A stretch of 64,000 bases of DNA from CAIXQW01 sp046049675 (GCA_046049675.1 JBJORA010000033.1:1-64000); one strand, 5' to 3'. Numbered from the stretch's first letter, positions 44,982 through 54,628 are shown. The notes: a model not told the origin generated them from the letters alone. Made by a program: numbers and translations.

Positions 44982-46235
44982 ATGATATCAAGGAGGGTAG
45001 TAGTAACTGGTCTTGGAGCGCTTACGCCAATCGGCAACGATGTGGCAACATATTGGCAAAACCTTGTCAGTGGGGTTTCGGGTGCAGCTGCTATTACCTT
45101 GTTTGATGCATCTAAGTTCAAAACACAATTTGCTTGCGAAGTAAAGGGCTTCAATATTGAGGATCATATGGATCGCAAAGAAGCTCGCAAACTCGACCGC
45201 TATGCACAGTTTGCAATGGTTGCAAGCGACCAAGCAATTGCAGACGCAGGTCTTAACCTGGAAACACTTAATAAAGATCGTGTTGGTGTAATTTGGAGCA
45301 GTGGCATTGGTGGTCTTACCACTTTCTATGAAGAGGTAAGCAGCTATGCACAAGGCGATGGTACACCGCGCTTCAATCCTTTCTTTATACCAAAAATGAT
45401 TGCAGATATTGCTGCAGGACATATTAGTATGAAGCATGGTTTTCGTGGGCCAAACTATTGTACCGTTAGTGCATGCGCAAGCAGTAGCCACGGTTTAATG
45501 GATGCCGTAAACTATATCCGTTTAGGCAAAGCCAATATGTTTGTTTGTGGCGGTAGCGAAGCAGCAGTAAACCAAGCTGGTATAGGTGGCTTTAATAGTA
45601 TGAAGGCACTGAGCGAGCGCAACGATAGTCCAACTACAGCTAGTCGACCTTTTGATAAAGAACGCGATGGTTTTGTATTAGGCGAAGGTGCCGGTGCTAT
45701 TATCGTAGAAGAATACGAGCATGCAAAAGCACGCGGCGCAAAAATTTATGCCGAAGTTGTAGGTAGCGGTGCAAGTGCCGATGCGTATCATTTAACTGCA
45801 CCACATCCAGAAGGCGTAGGTGTAATATTGGTAATGAATAGTGCGCTGGAAGATGCCGAAATGCAAGCCACTGAAATCGACTATATCAACGTACATGGTA
45901 CAAGTACACCTTTGGGCGATGTTGCAGAACTTAAAGCCATTCAACACGTATTTGGCGAGCATGCTTATAAACTAAGTATTAGTAGTACTAAAAGCATGAC
46001 AGGTCACTTATTGGGTGCAGCAGGTGCCATTGAAGCAATAGCTACAATTCTTGCAGTACACAACGATATGGTACCACCAACTATAAATCATAGCACGCCA
46101 GACGATGCTATAGACCCTAAACTAAATCTTACTTTAAACGTTGCACAAAAGCGCACAATTAATGCAGCTTTGAGCAATACATTTGGCTTTGGTGGCCACA
46201 ATGCCACTGTAATATTTAAGAAGTATAACGGCTAA
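44982..46235 (+). CDS. fabF: 3-oxoacyl-[acyl-carrier-protein] synthase II
   Basis: 417 residues, condenses malonyl-ACP with acyl-ACP in fatty-acid elongation. The Cys-His-His triad is present: Cys165 in TVSACASSSHG, His in INVHGTSTPLGD and His in SMTGHLLGAAGAIEA, with the structural Lys in STKSMTGH. Length and start (MISRRVVVTGLGALTPIG) fit the family. Lies between acpP and rnc in the same operon, 14 nt before rnc. Confidence 0.98.
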   Translation: MISRRVVVTGLGALTPIGNDVATYWQNLVSGVSGAAAITLFDASKFKTQFACEVKGFNIEDHMDRKEARKLDRYAQFAMVASDQAIADAGLNLETLNKDRVGVIWSSGIGGLTTFYEEVSSYAQGDGTPRFNPFFIPKMIADIAAGHISMKHGFRGPNYCTVSACASSSHGLMDAVNYIRLGKANMFVCGGSEAAVNQAGIGGFNSMKALSERNDSPTTASRPFDKERDGFVLGEGAGAIIVEEYEHAKARGAKIYAEVVGSGASADAYHLTAPHPEGVGVILVMNSALEDAEMQATEIDYINVHGTSTPLGDVAELKAIQHVFGEHAYKLSISSTKSMTGHLLGAAGAIEAIATILAVHNDMVPPTINHSTPDDAIDPKLNLTLNVAQKRTINAALSNTFGFGGHNATVIFKKYNG

Positions 46236-46249
46236 TTGCCGCGTAGGCT

Positions 46250-46960
46250 ATGGGTATCGTGCCAAATGCCATATTACAGTTTTTTAGTAAAGATGCCAAT
46301 CTAGCAGCCTTAAAAAATATTTTAGGTTTTACCCCAAGAAATTTAAGTATCTACGAGCAAGCGCTTGTACATAGAAGTAGTAATAGCGAAGTAGAGCAAA
46401 ACAACGAACGGCTAGAGTTCTTAGGCGATGCTGTATTAGGTAGCATCGTAGGTGAGTATTTATACAAAAAATACCCAGCGCAGGGCGAAGGTTTTTTAAC
46501 CGATATGCGCAGCAAAATTGTAAATCGTGTTACCCTCAACGACATAGCATTACGCATTGGCCTTAAGCAAATAGTAAAGTACAATAAGAGCGATGTGTTT
46601 TTGCGTAAGAGTCAAATATTTGGTAATGCCTTAGAAGCCTTAATTGGTGCTGTATATCAAGACAGAGGTTATATCGTTACTAAAAAATTCATTCAAACAC
46701 GTATCATCGCTGTATTTGTAGACTTAGATGCGCTAGAACAAGAAGAAGCCAATCTCAAAAACAAGCTGATTGGTTGGGCTAATAAAAACAAGCACAATAT
46801 AAGTTTCGATTTATTGGAAGAAAAACTAGAAGGTAAAAAAAGGTTTTTCACGATAGGCATTGCCTTAGACCAACAAATTGTAAGCAGCGCTGTAGCAAGT
46901 AGCAAAAAAGAGGCGAGTAAGCGCGCTGCGAAATCGGCTATTGAAGTATTGGGGATATAG
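46250..46960 (+). CDS. rnc: Ribonuclease III
   Basis: 236 residues. Cleaves double-stranded RNA in rRNA and mRNA processing. The catalytic signature ERLEFLGDAVLGSIVGEYLY and the distal FGNALEALIGAVYQDRG with its metal-binding Glu are intact. The C-terminal ~70 residues are a double-stranded RNA-binding domain (NLKNKLIGWANKNKHNISFD to SKKEASKRAAKSAIEVL). Last gene of the acpP-fabF-rnc operon. Confidence 0.97.
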   Translation: MGIVPNAILQFFSKDANLAALKNILGFTPRNLSIYEQALVHRSSNSEVEQNNERLEFLGDAVLGSIVGEYLYKKYPAQGEGFLTDMRSKIVNRVTLNDIALRIGLKQIVKYNKSDVFLRKSQIFGNALEALIGAVYQDRGYIVTKKFIQTRIIAVFVDLDALEQEEANLKNKLIGWANKNKHNISFDLLEEKLEGKKRFFTIGIALDQQIVSSAVASSKKEASKRAAKSAIEVLGI

Positions 46961-47014
46961 AAATTTTCGTATAATCTAAATTTTGTCCGATTATTGTAAG
47001 TAATCACATACCCA

Positions 47015-48979
47015 ATGATCAAATACGGTTCAATAATAGGAGCATTAGTAGTTGTATGCATGTTGTGTTTTTTTGCATATAGCCAGCATTTCGACAATGC
47101 TTTTCATTTTGATGACCATCACACGATTGTCAACAACCAAAGTATTCGAAGCCTTAGCAACATTCCTTCGTTTTTTAAGGATGCCACTACAACCAGCACT
47201 TTACCTTTTAATCAAGCATATCGGCCTGGTTTAACAACGCTTAATGCTATAGACTACGCAATTGCTGGCAAAAAGGTGCCAGAGCCAAGGCAGTTTCACA
47301 TTAGTATTTTTTGCAGCTATATTTTGCTGGGCATACTTATTTACTTGCTTGTATTTCATCTGTTGCAACGTAGTGCAAGCAATGTAAACAATAAATGGTG
47401 GGCACTCGCCGGCACTGCTTTCTACATATTGCACACAGCCAATGCAGAAACGATTAACTACATTATTGCGCGCTCAGATTCTTTTTCTACCTTACTTATT
47501 GTACTTACTATGGTTTTGTATTGCTACAGTAATATTGCTCGAAAAACATACCTATATGCAGTGCCAGCCCTACTAGGATTTTTTGTAAAGGAACCTAGCC
47601 TTATGTTTATTCCTATTGTTGGTGCTTATGTTTATTTTATAGAGAAAGAAGCCAGTATTGGGTTTGATGAACATAGCAGAGGTGCGTGGTGGTTGGCCAT
47701 TAAAAAAACAATTTTACCCTTGTGTATTGGGCTGTGCTTATTTGCTGTATCTAGATATTATACGCCTACAATTTGGCAGGCTGGTGGCACAAGCCCTATC
47801 ATGTATTTACTTACGCAACCCTTTGTGATTTTGCATTATTTGAGCAATTTTATTTTGCCAGTACAGCTCGTAGTAGATACCGATATGGTTGTGGCAAATT
47901 CTTTGTTAGACTACAGGATTTGGGTGGGCATGGCAGGGCTTGCAGCTATTGCATATATTATTCATCGCTATAGTAAGCATGCATCTAGCAAACCTATCGC
48001 ATTTGGATTTGCATGGTTTTTGTTAGCGCTTGCACCAAGTAGTAGTATAGTGCCTTTCGCCGAAGTACTCAACGACCACCGTACTTTTTTTCCGTACATC
48101 GGATTAGTAATTGCTGTAATCACTTACTGTAGAAATTTGCAGCAGCAGTGGATAGAAAAAAGACCTCTGGCTGCAAAAGCCCTGTTATTGGCGTTTGTGC
48201 CCTTGTGCTTGGCACATGCAATAGGTACTTTTGAACGGTGTAAAGTTTGGTCAACCGAAGAACTGCTATGGAAAGAAGCTACAGAAAAAAGTCCGAAAAA
48301 CGGCAGAGCTTGGATGAATTATGGTTTGCAATTGATGCGACGTGCTGATTATCAGAACGCCGAGCGGTGCTACAATCAAGCAGAAATTTACTCGCCAGAT
48401 TATCCGTACTTAATCGTAAATCAAGCGATTCTTAAAAACGCACAGGGTCAAGCACAAGAGGCCGAAAAACTTTTTAAGAAAGCACTTGCGTTAAACGACG
48501 TACTTGCTGAAACTTATTTTTACTACGCTATGTTTCTTATTCAGCAAAGCCGTTATGCCGAAGCGGATAAATTGGTATCAAGAGGTTTGCAAACGAGTAA
48601 GGCGCACGAAAAACTGTTGATACTTAATAAGCCAGTAAAATATGCAGCAAGTATGGTGGCAGCTGCAACAGACTCGGTATCTGCCTTACGTCTGAGTTAC
48701 TGCGCACAAAACCCTACGCCAGAAAATTTTATTGAGCTGAGCTTAGCATTTTACAATATAAAAAATTGGCAAGCGAGTATTAGTGCAGCACAAGAAGCTT
48801 TAGCGCTTAGGCCAAACTATGTGCCTGCTTATAATAATATGTGCGCTGCTTACAATCAGCTACAGTTGTGGCAGCAAGCATTAGATGCTGGCAACAAAGG
48901 TTTGGCAATAGACCCCAATAACAAACTCATTAAAGGCAATCTACAACTCAGCTTACAGAAACTAGGTAAGCAAAAATAA
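47015..48979 (+). CDS. TMTC-like membrane glycosyltransferase with C-terminal TPRs
   Basis: 654 residues. About ten hydrophobic segments fill residues 1-420. The first loop holds FHFDDHHTIVNN, the acidic pair typical of GT-C and TMTC-type O-mannosyltransferases, and LPFNQAYRPGLT. From about residue 430 there are several TPRs (RAWMNYGLQLMRRADYQNAE, AEKLFKKALALNDVLAETYF, YVPAYNNMCAAYNQLQLWQQ). By analogy with TMTC proteins it may glycosylate exported proteins with a lipid-linked sugar, with the TPRs recognising protein substrate. In bacteria this activity is not proven for the family. It is followed after 12 nt by a carbamoyltransferase gene, which fits glycan decoration. Confidence 0.8.
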   Translation: MIKYGSIIGALVVVCMLCFFAYSQHFDNAFHFDDHHTIVNNQSIRSLSNIPSFFKDATTTSTLPFNQAYRPGLTTLNAIDYAIAGKKVPEPRQFHISIFCSYILLGILIYLLVFHLLQRSASNVNNKWWALAGTAFYILHTANAETINYIIARSDSFSTLLIVLTMVLYCYSNIARKTYLYAVPALLGFFVKEPSLMFIPIVGAYVYFIEKEASIGFDEHSRGAWWLAIKKTILPLCIGLCLFAVSRYYTPTIWQAGGTSPIMYLLTQPFVILHYLSNFILPVQLVVDTDMVVANSLLDYRIWVGMAGLAAIAYIIHRYSKHASSKPIAFGFAWFLLALAPSSSIVPFAEVLNDHRTFFPYIGLVIAVITYCRNLQQQWIEKRPLAAKALLLAFVPLCLAHAIGTFERCKVWSTEELLWKEATEKSPKNGRAWMNYGLQLMRRADYQNAERCYNQAEIYSPDYPYLIVNQAILKNAQGQAQEAEKLFKKALALNDVLAETYFYYAMFLIQQSRYAEADKLVSRGLQTSKAHEKLLILNKPVKYAASMVAAATDSVSALRLSYCAQNPTPENFIELSLAFYNIKNWQASISAAQEALALRPNYVPAYNNMCAAYNQLQLWQQALDAGNKGLAIDPNNKLIKGNLQLSLQKLGKQK

Positions 48980-48991
48980 AATACCATACCC

Positions 48992-50734
48992 ATGAACATA
49001 CTAGGATTTAATAGTTACGGCCACGATTCTGCAGCATGTATTGTACAAGATGGCATTGTAAAATTTGCTGTAGAAGAAGAAAGGCTTAATCGAAAAAAAC
49101 ATGCAGGGGGATTTCCACAACTTAGCATTGCAGCTGCACTTGAACACGCTAGTATCACATTAAATGAAGTACAGCACGTAGCATTTTTTTGGAAGCCTAG
49201 CATTAGCTACTGGCATATACCAATATACATGCTTAAGTTTTGGCATAAGGTGCCACAGCTACTCAAGGAGCAGCGGCATTTTCAGGTAGAAGAAAATTTA
49301 GGAATGCTTAATTACCTAGGCGACATGCGAAAGCTACCAGCCTTTCTTAAAGAGAAGTATAACGCGCCGAATGCTCAATTCAAGTTTCATTACATCGAGC
49401 ATCACCTCTGCCATGCTGCGAGTGCTTATTATCCAAGTGGTTTTAACGATGCAGCTATATTAACCATTGATGGTGCTGGCGAATGGAGCACTACTTTACT
49501 TGCAACAGCTGAAGGCAATACGATTACTAAACACGCCACAGTAGATACGCCTTATAGTCTAGGTGCATTCTATCAGGCCATTGCACGCCATCTAGGATTT
49601 AAGTTAATAGAAGGGCCAGGTAAACTAATGGGATTAGCAAGTTATGGCGATGCTGATACGCCACTTAGCCAAGAATTGATGAACTTGGTACAGCTTTTAC
49701 CAAATGGCAAATACAAATTTGACATGAGCTACTTTAGTTACCACTACACGCGCAAAAGTGGTGTGTCAAATAGGTTTACTGCTGCTTTTGGTCCTAGTAA
49801 AACCGAAGGAAAAGATTGGACAGCGCATGAGCTCAACTTGGCAGCAGCAGCGCAATATGTTGTGGAACAAATTGTGATGCATATGGTAAAGCACTTGCGC
49901 AGCATCAGTAAGAGCGATAATTTGTGTATGGCTGGTGGTGTTGCTTTAAACAGTGTTGCAAATGGCATAATTGCCAAAAGTGGTTTGTTCAAAAACTTAT
50001 TTATACAACCTGCAGCAGGCGATAGTGGCACTGCCATCGGGGCAGCGTTATATGTATACCATGCTATGCTAAATATGCCGCGTACGTTTATACAAAAGCA
50101 TAGTTTCTTAGGGCCTGCCTATACACAGCAAGCCTGCATAGCAGCATTAGAGGAGGAGCGATTAAACTATGTACAACTTAGCAAGGAAGCGCTAGACGAG
50201 AAAGTAGCTAAAGCATTAGCTGCAAATTATATTGTAGCATGGCATCATGGCGCAATGGAATTTGGACCAAGAGCATTGGGTAACAGAAGTATTTTAGCCA
50301 ATGCGATGCATCCGCAAATGAAGGATATACTAAACGCACGTGTAAAGTTTAGAGAAGGCTTTAGGCCTTTTGCGGCTATTGTTACACAAGAGGATTGTGG
50401 CCAATACTTCGACCACGACGCACATAACCCGTACATGCTGCTTGTGTATGGCGTAAAGAAAGAATGGCAAAAGGTAATGCCAGCGCTTACACATGTAGAC
50501 GGTAGCGTGCGCATACAAACAGTTAATGCAGAAGAAAACGAACCTTTATATAAATTGCTGAAAGCTTTTCAAGCAGTGGCAGGTCATCCAGTGCTTATCA
50601 ATACTTCATTTAATATTAAAGGCGAACCAATCGTGTGTACTCCGCAGGATGCAATTCGTTCTTTTATGGAAGCAGATATTGATATCTTAGTACTTGAGAA
50701 TTTATTAGTGGTTAAAGAGGGTGTGCAGCTATAA
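48992..50734 (+). CDS. NodU/CmcH-family carbamoyltransferase
   Basis: 580 residues. Transfers a carbamoyl group from carbamoyl phosphate, through carbamoyl-adenylate, to a hydroxyl of a sugar or small molecule. The N-terminal actin-like half begins FNSYGHDSAACIV and has EEERLNRKKHAGGFP and the metal-binding EHHLCHAASAYY. The C-terminal Carbam_trans_C part has FGPRALGNRSILANA and NTSFNIKGEPIVCTP. It is cotranscribed with the TMTC-like protein upstream and converges on the GMC/epimerase operon, so the likely acceptor is a surface glycan. The acceptor cannot be read from the sequence. Confidence 0.93.
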   Translation: MNILGFNSYGHDSAACIVQDGIVKFAVEEERLNRKKHAGGFPQLSIAAALEHASITLNEVQHVAFFWKPSISYWHIPIYMLKFWHKVPQLLKEQRHFQVEENLGMLNYLGDMRKLPAFLKEKYNAPNAQFKFHYIEHHLCHAASAYYPSGFNDAAILTIDGAGEWSTTLLATAEGNTITKHATVDTPYSLGAFYQAIARHLGFKLIEGPGKLMGLASYGDADTPLSQELMNLVQLLPNGKYKFDMSYFSYHYTRKSGVSNRFTAAFGPSKTEGKDWTAHELNLAAAAQYVVEQIVMHMVKHLRSISKSDNLCMAGGVALNSVANGIIAKSGLFKNLFIQPAAGDSGTAIGAALYVYHAMLNMPRTFIQKHSFLGPAYTQQACIAALEEERLNYVQLSKEALDEKVAKALAANYIVAWHHGAMEFGPRALGNRSILANAMHPQMKDILNARVKFREGFRPFAAIVTQEDCGQYFDHDAHNPYMLLVYGVKKEWQKVMPALTHVDGSVRIQTVNAEENEPLYKLLKAFQAVAGHPVLINTSFNIKGEPIVCTPQDAIRSFMEADIDILVLENLLVVKEGVQL

Positions 50735-50788
50735 TGATACTACTCTGTGTCATATTTGCTAAAACTTATCGCAGTTTCAATAGCTAGC

Positions 50789-51607
50789 TTAAAGTTTGCC
50801 TGCTTGTGAAACTGCTTCTTCTGGACTAAGCCATGCACTGCCATGCGCATCATAGTCGTGCTGTGTGTTGATAGACTTGTTTGTACTTAAGCCAATAATA
50901 TTGTCGCGGGTAATTTTGCTGAGATTGAAAAAGTTGGCTACGTGTGCGCCAAATACGGCCAAGTTTTTAGGTACAGGCACTAAAACAATCCTTTTAGGCG
51001 AGGCTATCAGTTGTACTAGCGCACGATAAGTAACTGCTTGTGGATACGCTGCGTGTATCAATTGACTTTCCTTTTTAACGATGCAAGCACTCACCACTGC
51101 ACATAAATCGCTGATGTGTATGCAGTAAACATTTTGATTGCCTAAGCCAATACATGGCACAATTTTATTTTTTTGTAGTGTGCTTTGCATTGTAGCAAAC
51201 AATCCACCTTGGCCTAGCACTAGTCCTGCTCTAACGATGGTGTGGCGTTGAAGAATTTGTTCCACCGCGTATTTCGTTTGTCCATAATTTGTTGGTGTTA
51301 TAGGCGCACATGCTGCGATACTACTAATGTAAATTATTTGCACACCTTGCAACTGTGCGAGTGCCTTTGCAAAAACTACATTACTGTCATCCTTTATATC
51401 ATAACTATGCGCTGCATGCACAATGCAGTCTTGTTTATACATACTCGTAGGCAATGCATCGCTAAGTGAAAAAACTTCTTGTTCTACATCACTACTCGCT
51501 ATCGCTGTTCTACTATAGGCAGTTACCTGATAACCACGTTCGCGCAAATACGCACAAATTGCGCCTCCTACAAAACTGTTTGCCCCTGTTACGCCTATCC
51601 TATGCAT
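50789..51607 (-). CDS. NAD-dependent epimerase/dehydratase (extended SDR)
   Basis: 272 residues from ATG 51607 (MHRIGVTGANSFVGGAI), which overlaps the upstream oxidoreductase stop by 8 nt; the frame extends to 51643 without support. The Rossmann motif GVTGANSFVG is at the N-terminus and the catalytic YxxxK appears as NYGQTKYAVEQIL with the serine in ISSIAACAP. It is similar to nucleotide-sugar epimerases/dehydratases. Last gene of the five-gene minus-strand operon; probably modifies a nucleotide or lipid-linked sugar. Substrate unknown. Confidence 0.88.
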   Translation of the reverse strand: MHRIGVTGANSFVGGAICAYLRERGYQVTAYSRTAIASSDVEQEVFSLSDALPTSMYKQDCIVHAAHSYDIKDDSNVVFAKALAQLQGVQIIYISSIAACAPITPTNYGQTKYAVEQILQRHTIVRAGLVLGQGGLFATMQSTLQKNKIVPCIGLGNQNVYCIHISDLCAVVSACIVKKESQLIHAAYPQAVTYRALVQLIASPKRIVLVPVPKNLAVFGAHVANFFNLSKITRDNIIGLSTNKSINTQHDYDAHGSAWLSPEEAVSQAGKL

Positions 51608-53255
51608 TGCTATAAACACTTTCTTTGGCAACACGATAGGCATTTGCCATAATAGTTAAAGATAATCCCTTGCCAGGCAAAAAGGTAAAGCCGCTTGCGT
51701 CTCCAACAAATACGTGTGACATCTTTTCCACCTTGCCATTGGGTAGCAAATTAATAGGGGCTTCTACATTTGTAAATGGCACTGTGCCTGCGTAGTGAAT
51801 ACTGCCACCACTTGGTGTACGCATTTTTTTTAGTACGAGGCATTTTAATTGTTTGAGTGTGCTGCACATTAAATTATCGTTGCGAGCAAATTCGCGTTCT
51901 AACTTTTCGCTATAGCTGTAGTGTGCGTGCAAGCCTAAGTGCGGTAAGTCTGTTTTGCTCAGTTGTACAAAATTTTGTTCTTCATAATTAGCAGGATGAA
52001 ATAACCCAGCAATTACAAATGAAGGCTGTAAGTATTTTGTAAGTTGTATGCCAAACTTAGCTGCCAATGGCATTTGTTGAATCAGTCTAAAATTAAGTAA
52101 TGCACGATAGTTATAGATACTTGCCATTGCCACATGACTATGCTGACCATCTTTATCAATAAACGCATTAAGCTGTGCCAAGCTACTAAATGGCGTGCCA
52201 CTAATCTTGCCAATGAAAGGATAGTGTGTTGCAGCAATATAGCTGTACGCATTGCAGAGTACCGGCAGACGTTGCTCTATTTGTAAGCTGGCTTGTAAAA
52301 TGCGTGCCGTACTAAGCGCACCTCCACAAAGAATAACCTTATCGGCTACAAGCTGTATAAACTGTTGTGCATGTAGGTCATAGCAACTTACATGACATTG
52401 CCCCTCGATTTCTTTTATCTCGTGCGCTTGCAAATTATAAAGCACCTTTACCTTTCCTTGCGCTTGCAGTTCATCTAGCATCACATTGGGTCTAAATGCT
52501 GCATTATTGGTATTAGTATAGAAATCGTCGTCGTATTGCTTGCTAGCTTTACGTACACCGAGGTCTTGTGTGAGTAATGCAAGGCTAGACCTGCCGATAT
52601 GTATGCCTTGGTTTTGGCATTGCCTTCGCTTGGCTTCATATATACGCATCATGCTTTGCATACAGGCATTAAGCGGTAAGCTTGCCTGTACATCGAATAG
52701 GTTATTATGACAATAGACACTGCCATCATCATGGACATCGCCACTTATGCCAATTAGTGATGCTACATGTTTGTATCCATCTTGAATTTGTTGGGCATCT
52801 AAGCCGCATTGTTGTAGTTCTTGAGGACTAAAGGCATATGAACCGAGTCCCCACGCGTTACCTAGTCCGCCGTAGGCACTTGCTTCTACAGGAAAAAAAT
52901 TCTCACTTACAATTGGCGTAAGCAGCTTGCTGCGATTTGTTACGCCAATACGCTGCGGGGTTTGATGTGCAATATTGGGGTGTACTTGACGGCCAAGCGC
53001 TTCGGCATTTTTTCCAATAAAGAAACTGTGCTGATTTTCTTGTTGAAGACGCTCTTCTAGAGGCATTGCATGCGCAGTATCTTTTTCGGGTATTACTTTG
53101 CTGCCTGTTTCTAATACAGTTACATCGCAACCCAGCTGTTGTAAGGTGTGCGCAACAATGCAACCGCTAATGCCAGAGCCAACTACAATATACTTATTTG
53201 GATGCAAATCTGTAAAATGGAAAAATAATGATACCGATAAAAAAAGCCAAAGCAC
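51600..53255 (-). CDS. GMC-type FAD-dependent oxidoreductase
   Basis: Up to 551 residues. The FAD-binding motif IVVGSGISGCIVAHTL is near the N-terminus. The C-terminus has GGSIHYAGTVPF and FVGDASGFTFLPGKGLSLTIMANA, as in the GMC/cholesterol-oxidase superfamily. The start is uncertain. The frame opens at GTG 53255, but the first ~15 residues (hydrophobic, LWLFLSVSLFFHF) are read out of frame across the membrane segment of the upstream gene. A TTG at 53207, giving MHPNKYIVVGSG, would put the FAD motif where the family has it and cut the overlap to 14 nt. It probably oxidises a sugar or lipid hydroxyl in the glycan pathway suggested by its neighbours. This is inference. Confidence 0.85.
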   Translation of the reverse strand: MLWLFLSVSLFFHFTDLHPNKYIVVGSGISGCIVAHTLQQLGCDVTVLETGSKVIPEKDTAHAMPLEERLQQENQHSFFIGKNAEALGRQVHPNIAHQTPQRIGVTNRSKLLTPIVSENFFPVEASAYGGLGNAWGLGSYAFSPQELQQCGLDAQQIQDGYKHVASLIGISGDVHDDGSVYCHNNLFDVQASLPLNACMQSMMRIYEAKRRQCQNQGIHIGRSSLALLTQDLGVRKASKQYDDDFYTNTNNAAFRPNVMLDELQAQGKVKVLYNLQAHEIKEIEGQCHVSCYDLHAQQFIQLVADKVILCGGALSTARILQASLQIEQRLPVLCNAYSYIAATHYPFIGKISGTPFSSLAQLNAFIDKDGQHSHVAMASIYNYRALLNFRLIQQMPLAAKFGIQLTKYLQPSFVIAGLFHPANYEEQNFVQLSKTDLPHLGLHAHYSYSEKLEREFARNDNLMCSTLKQLKCLVLKKMRTPSGGSIHYAGTVPFTNVEAPINLLPNGKVEKMSHVFVGDASGFTFLPGKGLSLTIMANAYRVAKESVYSNA

Positions 53256-53580
53256 TTTTTAGCGTGATTAAGCAAAGCCTTGTGTAAACAAATAGCTGCT
53301 GCTGCTGTAGTGTATAAATTGAATTGAGTGGGTATTGCGTTTCTAAGATGGCGGTTAACAACAAAATTTTCTCACGCAGTTGAGCCTTTGGTTGCAGTAA
53401 GGCTAGTGCAGCATCAATACTTTGTAGTAAAAAAGGCGATTGCAGAAACCAAGTTTTTTTTTCTGCTTGATAATTTCTACTTGTGCATGCAGCCGTATAT
53501 AACTGTAGTACATCGCTGCTAGCGTGTGCTCCAACTAGATATTTACAAATAGCATTCGCCTCAAGTTGTAGTCGTTGCAT
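53194..53580 (-). CDS. Unknown small protein with C-terminal membrane segment
   Basis: 128 residues. The first ~95 residues are soluble, helical and Leu/Gln/Ala-rich; a hydrophobic segment (SALAFFIGIIIFPFY) ends the protein, suggesting a tail-anchored membrane protein. No family recognised. Its ATG overlaps the end of the DUF2304 gene by 20 nt and its end overlaps the GMC oxidoreductase frame, so it is translated as part of a tight operon, which supports it being real. Confidence 0.7.
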   Translation of the reverse strand: MQRLQLEANAICKYLVGAHASSDVLQLYTAACTSRNYQAEKKTWFLQSPFLLQSIDAALALLQPKAQLREKILLLTAILETQYPLNSIYTLQQQQLFVYTRLCLITLKSALAFFIGIIIFPFYRFASK

Positions 53581-53911
53581 TTTCTAGTTTTGCTTTTAAG
53601 ATTGCGAGTTCCTGAGTTAGCGTTGTTACTTTCTTTTGCAAAGTAGAAGCCACTACACTTAGATGCAATAAATATATCAGCATTAAAAAAACGAAAGTAG
53701 CAAACAGCAAGTTCGGCGGATCAAACACGCCTAATAGCTTAGCAAATATATCTATCCCTTTCCTCCAAAAAGAAAAGACAAGCAGTGCAATGGTAATGAA
53801 CCCCCAAACTATTGCATACTCTTCTCGAAGTTTACGTTGCATAATGAGTTTGGAAATAAAGCCAACAAAGGCAATATTACAAACGATGATCAGTAGTTGA
53901 ATAGGCTGCAT
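53561..53911 (-). CDS. DUF2304-family membrane protein
   Basis: 116 residues with three hydrophobic segments (about 4-21, 34-52, 66-88) and a C-terminal coiled segment (TLQKKVTTLTQELAILKAKL). LREEYAIVWGFITI is typical of DUF2304. Members sit next to polyprenyl-phosphate glycosyltransferases, as here (3 nt after the GT2 gene), and probably help anchor or move the lipid-linked sugar. Function of the family is not proven. Confidence 0.85.
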   Translation of the reverse strand: MQPIQLLIIVCNIAFVGFISKLIMQRKLREEYAIVWGFITIALLVFSFWRKGIDIFAKLLGVFDPPNLLFATFVFLMLIYLLHLSVVASTLQKKVTTLTQELAILKAKLENATTTT

Positions 53912-53914
53912 TGA

Positions 53915-54628
53915 CTATGCTGTTTTAATACGCGAAAATAACATTGCAATTGAAACTTTGACCATATAAAATAATTGCCAAAGACTTTTAATGCTGCTTG
54001 TACCTGCCACACGTTCTCTCATTAGCACTGGCACTTCTACAACCTGCATTTTTGCTCTAATAAAAGTGATTAGTGAAATAGGTTCTGGATAATCGTCGGG
54101 ATATTGTGTAGCTGCTATCGTAAAGCATGGCCTGCTCATTAAGCGAAATCCACTTGTAATATCTAGTACGTGACTGCCACACAGCATTTTAGCGAGTGTA
54201 CGCAAATAATGAATGCCAACTCGGCGTAGGCCATAACTTTGGAAGCCTTGTTTCTCAATAAAGCGAGAACCGATTACTAAATCAGCAGCGCTTTCTGCTT
54301 GTGCACGGATTAATTTCTCTAATTCAGCTGGCGGGTGTTGTCCATCGCCATCCATCTGTATTGCAAAATCGTAGTTTTGTTGCACAGCATATTTGTAACC
54401 AGTTTGTACAGCACCACCTATACCCAAGTTTACTGCGCAATCAAGTACAACAACGTTTGGAAAACGTCGAGCAATAGCACTTGTATTGTCCGTGCTACAA
54501 TCGTTGACTACTACGATATCTATGATATCAGTAGTCGATACATATTGTTGAAGCTCGGTGAGGAGCATTGCAATACTGTCTCGCTCATTAAAGCACGGTA
54601 GAATTAAAAGGTACTTTTTTTGCTGCAT
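53915..54628 (-). CDS. Family 2 glycosyltransferase (dolichol-phosphate-mannose-synthase-like)
   Basis: 237 residues, a short GT2 without transmembrane segments. Motifs: ILPCFNERDSI at the N-terminus, the nucleotide-binding VVVNDCSTDNT, the metal-binding QMDGDGQH, and a C-terminal LMRERVAGTSSIKSLWQLFYMVKV. It most likely transfers a sugar from a nucleotide donor to polyprenyl phosphate. It is the first gene of the operon with DUF2304, unknown, GMC oxidoreductase and epimerase genes. The TMTC-like protein at 47015 would be a logical user of the lipid-linked product, but that is inference. Confidence 0.92.
   Translation of the reverse strand: MQQKKYLLILPCFNERDSIAMLLTELQQYVSTTDIIDIVVVNDCSTDNTSAIARRFPNVVVLDCAVNLGIGGAVQTGYKYAVQQNYDFAIQMDGDGQHPPAELEKLIRAQAESAADLVIGSRFIEKQGFQSYGLRRVGIHYLRTLAKMLCGSHVLDITSGFRLMSRPCFTIAATQYPDDYPEPISLITFIRAKMQVVEVPVLMRERVAGTSSIKSLWQLFYMVKVSIAMLFSRIKTA

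Noticed and set aside
44988..45491. 167-residue antisense frame in fabF
   Set aside because: Shadow of the strongly conserved fabF gene; Cys-rich nonsense translation.
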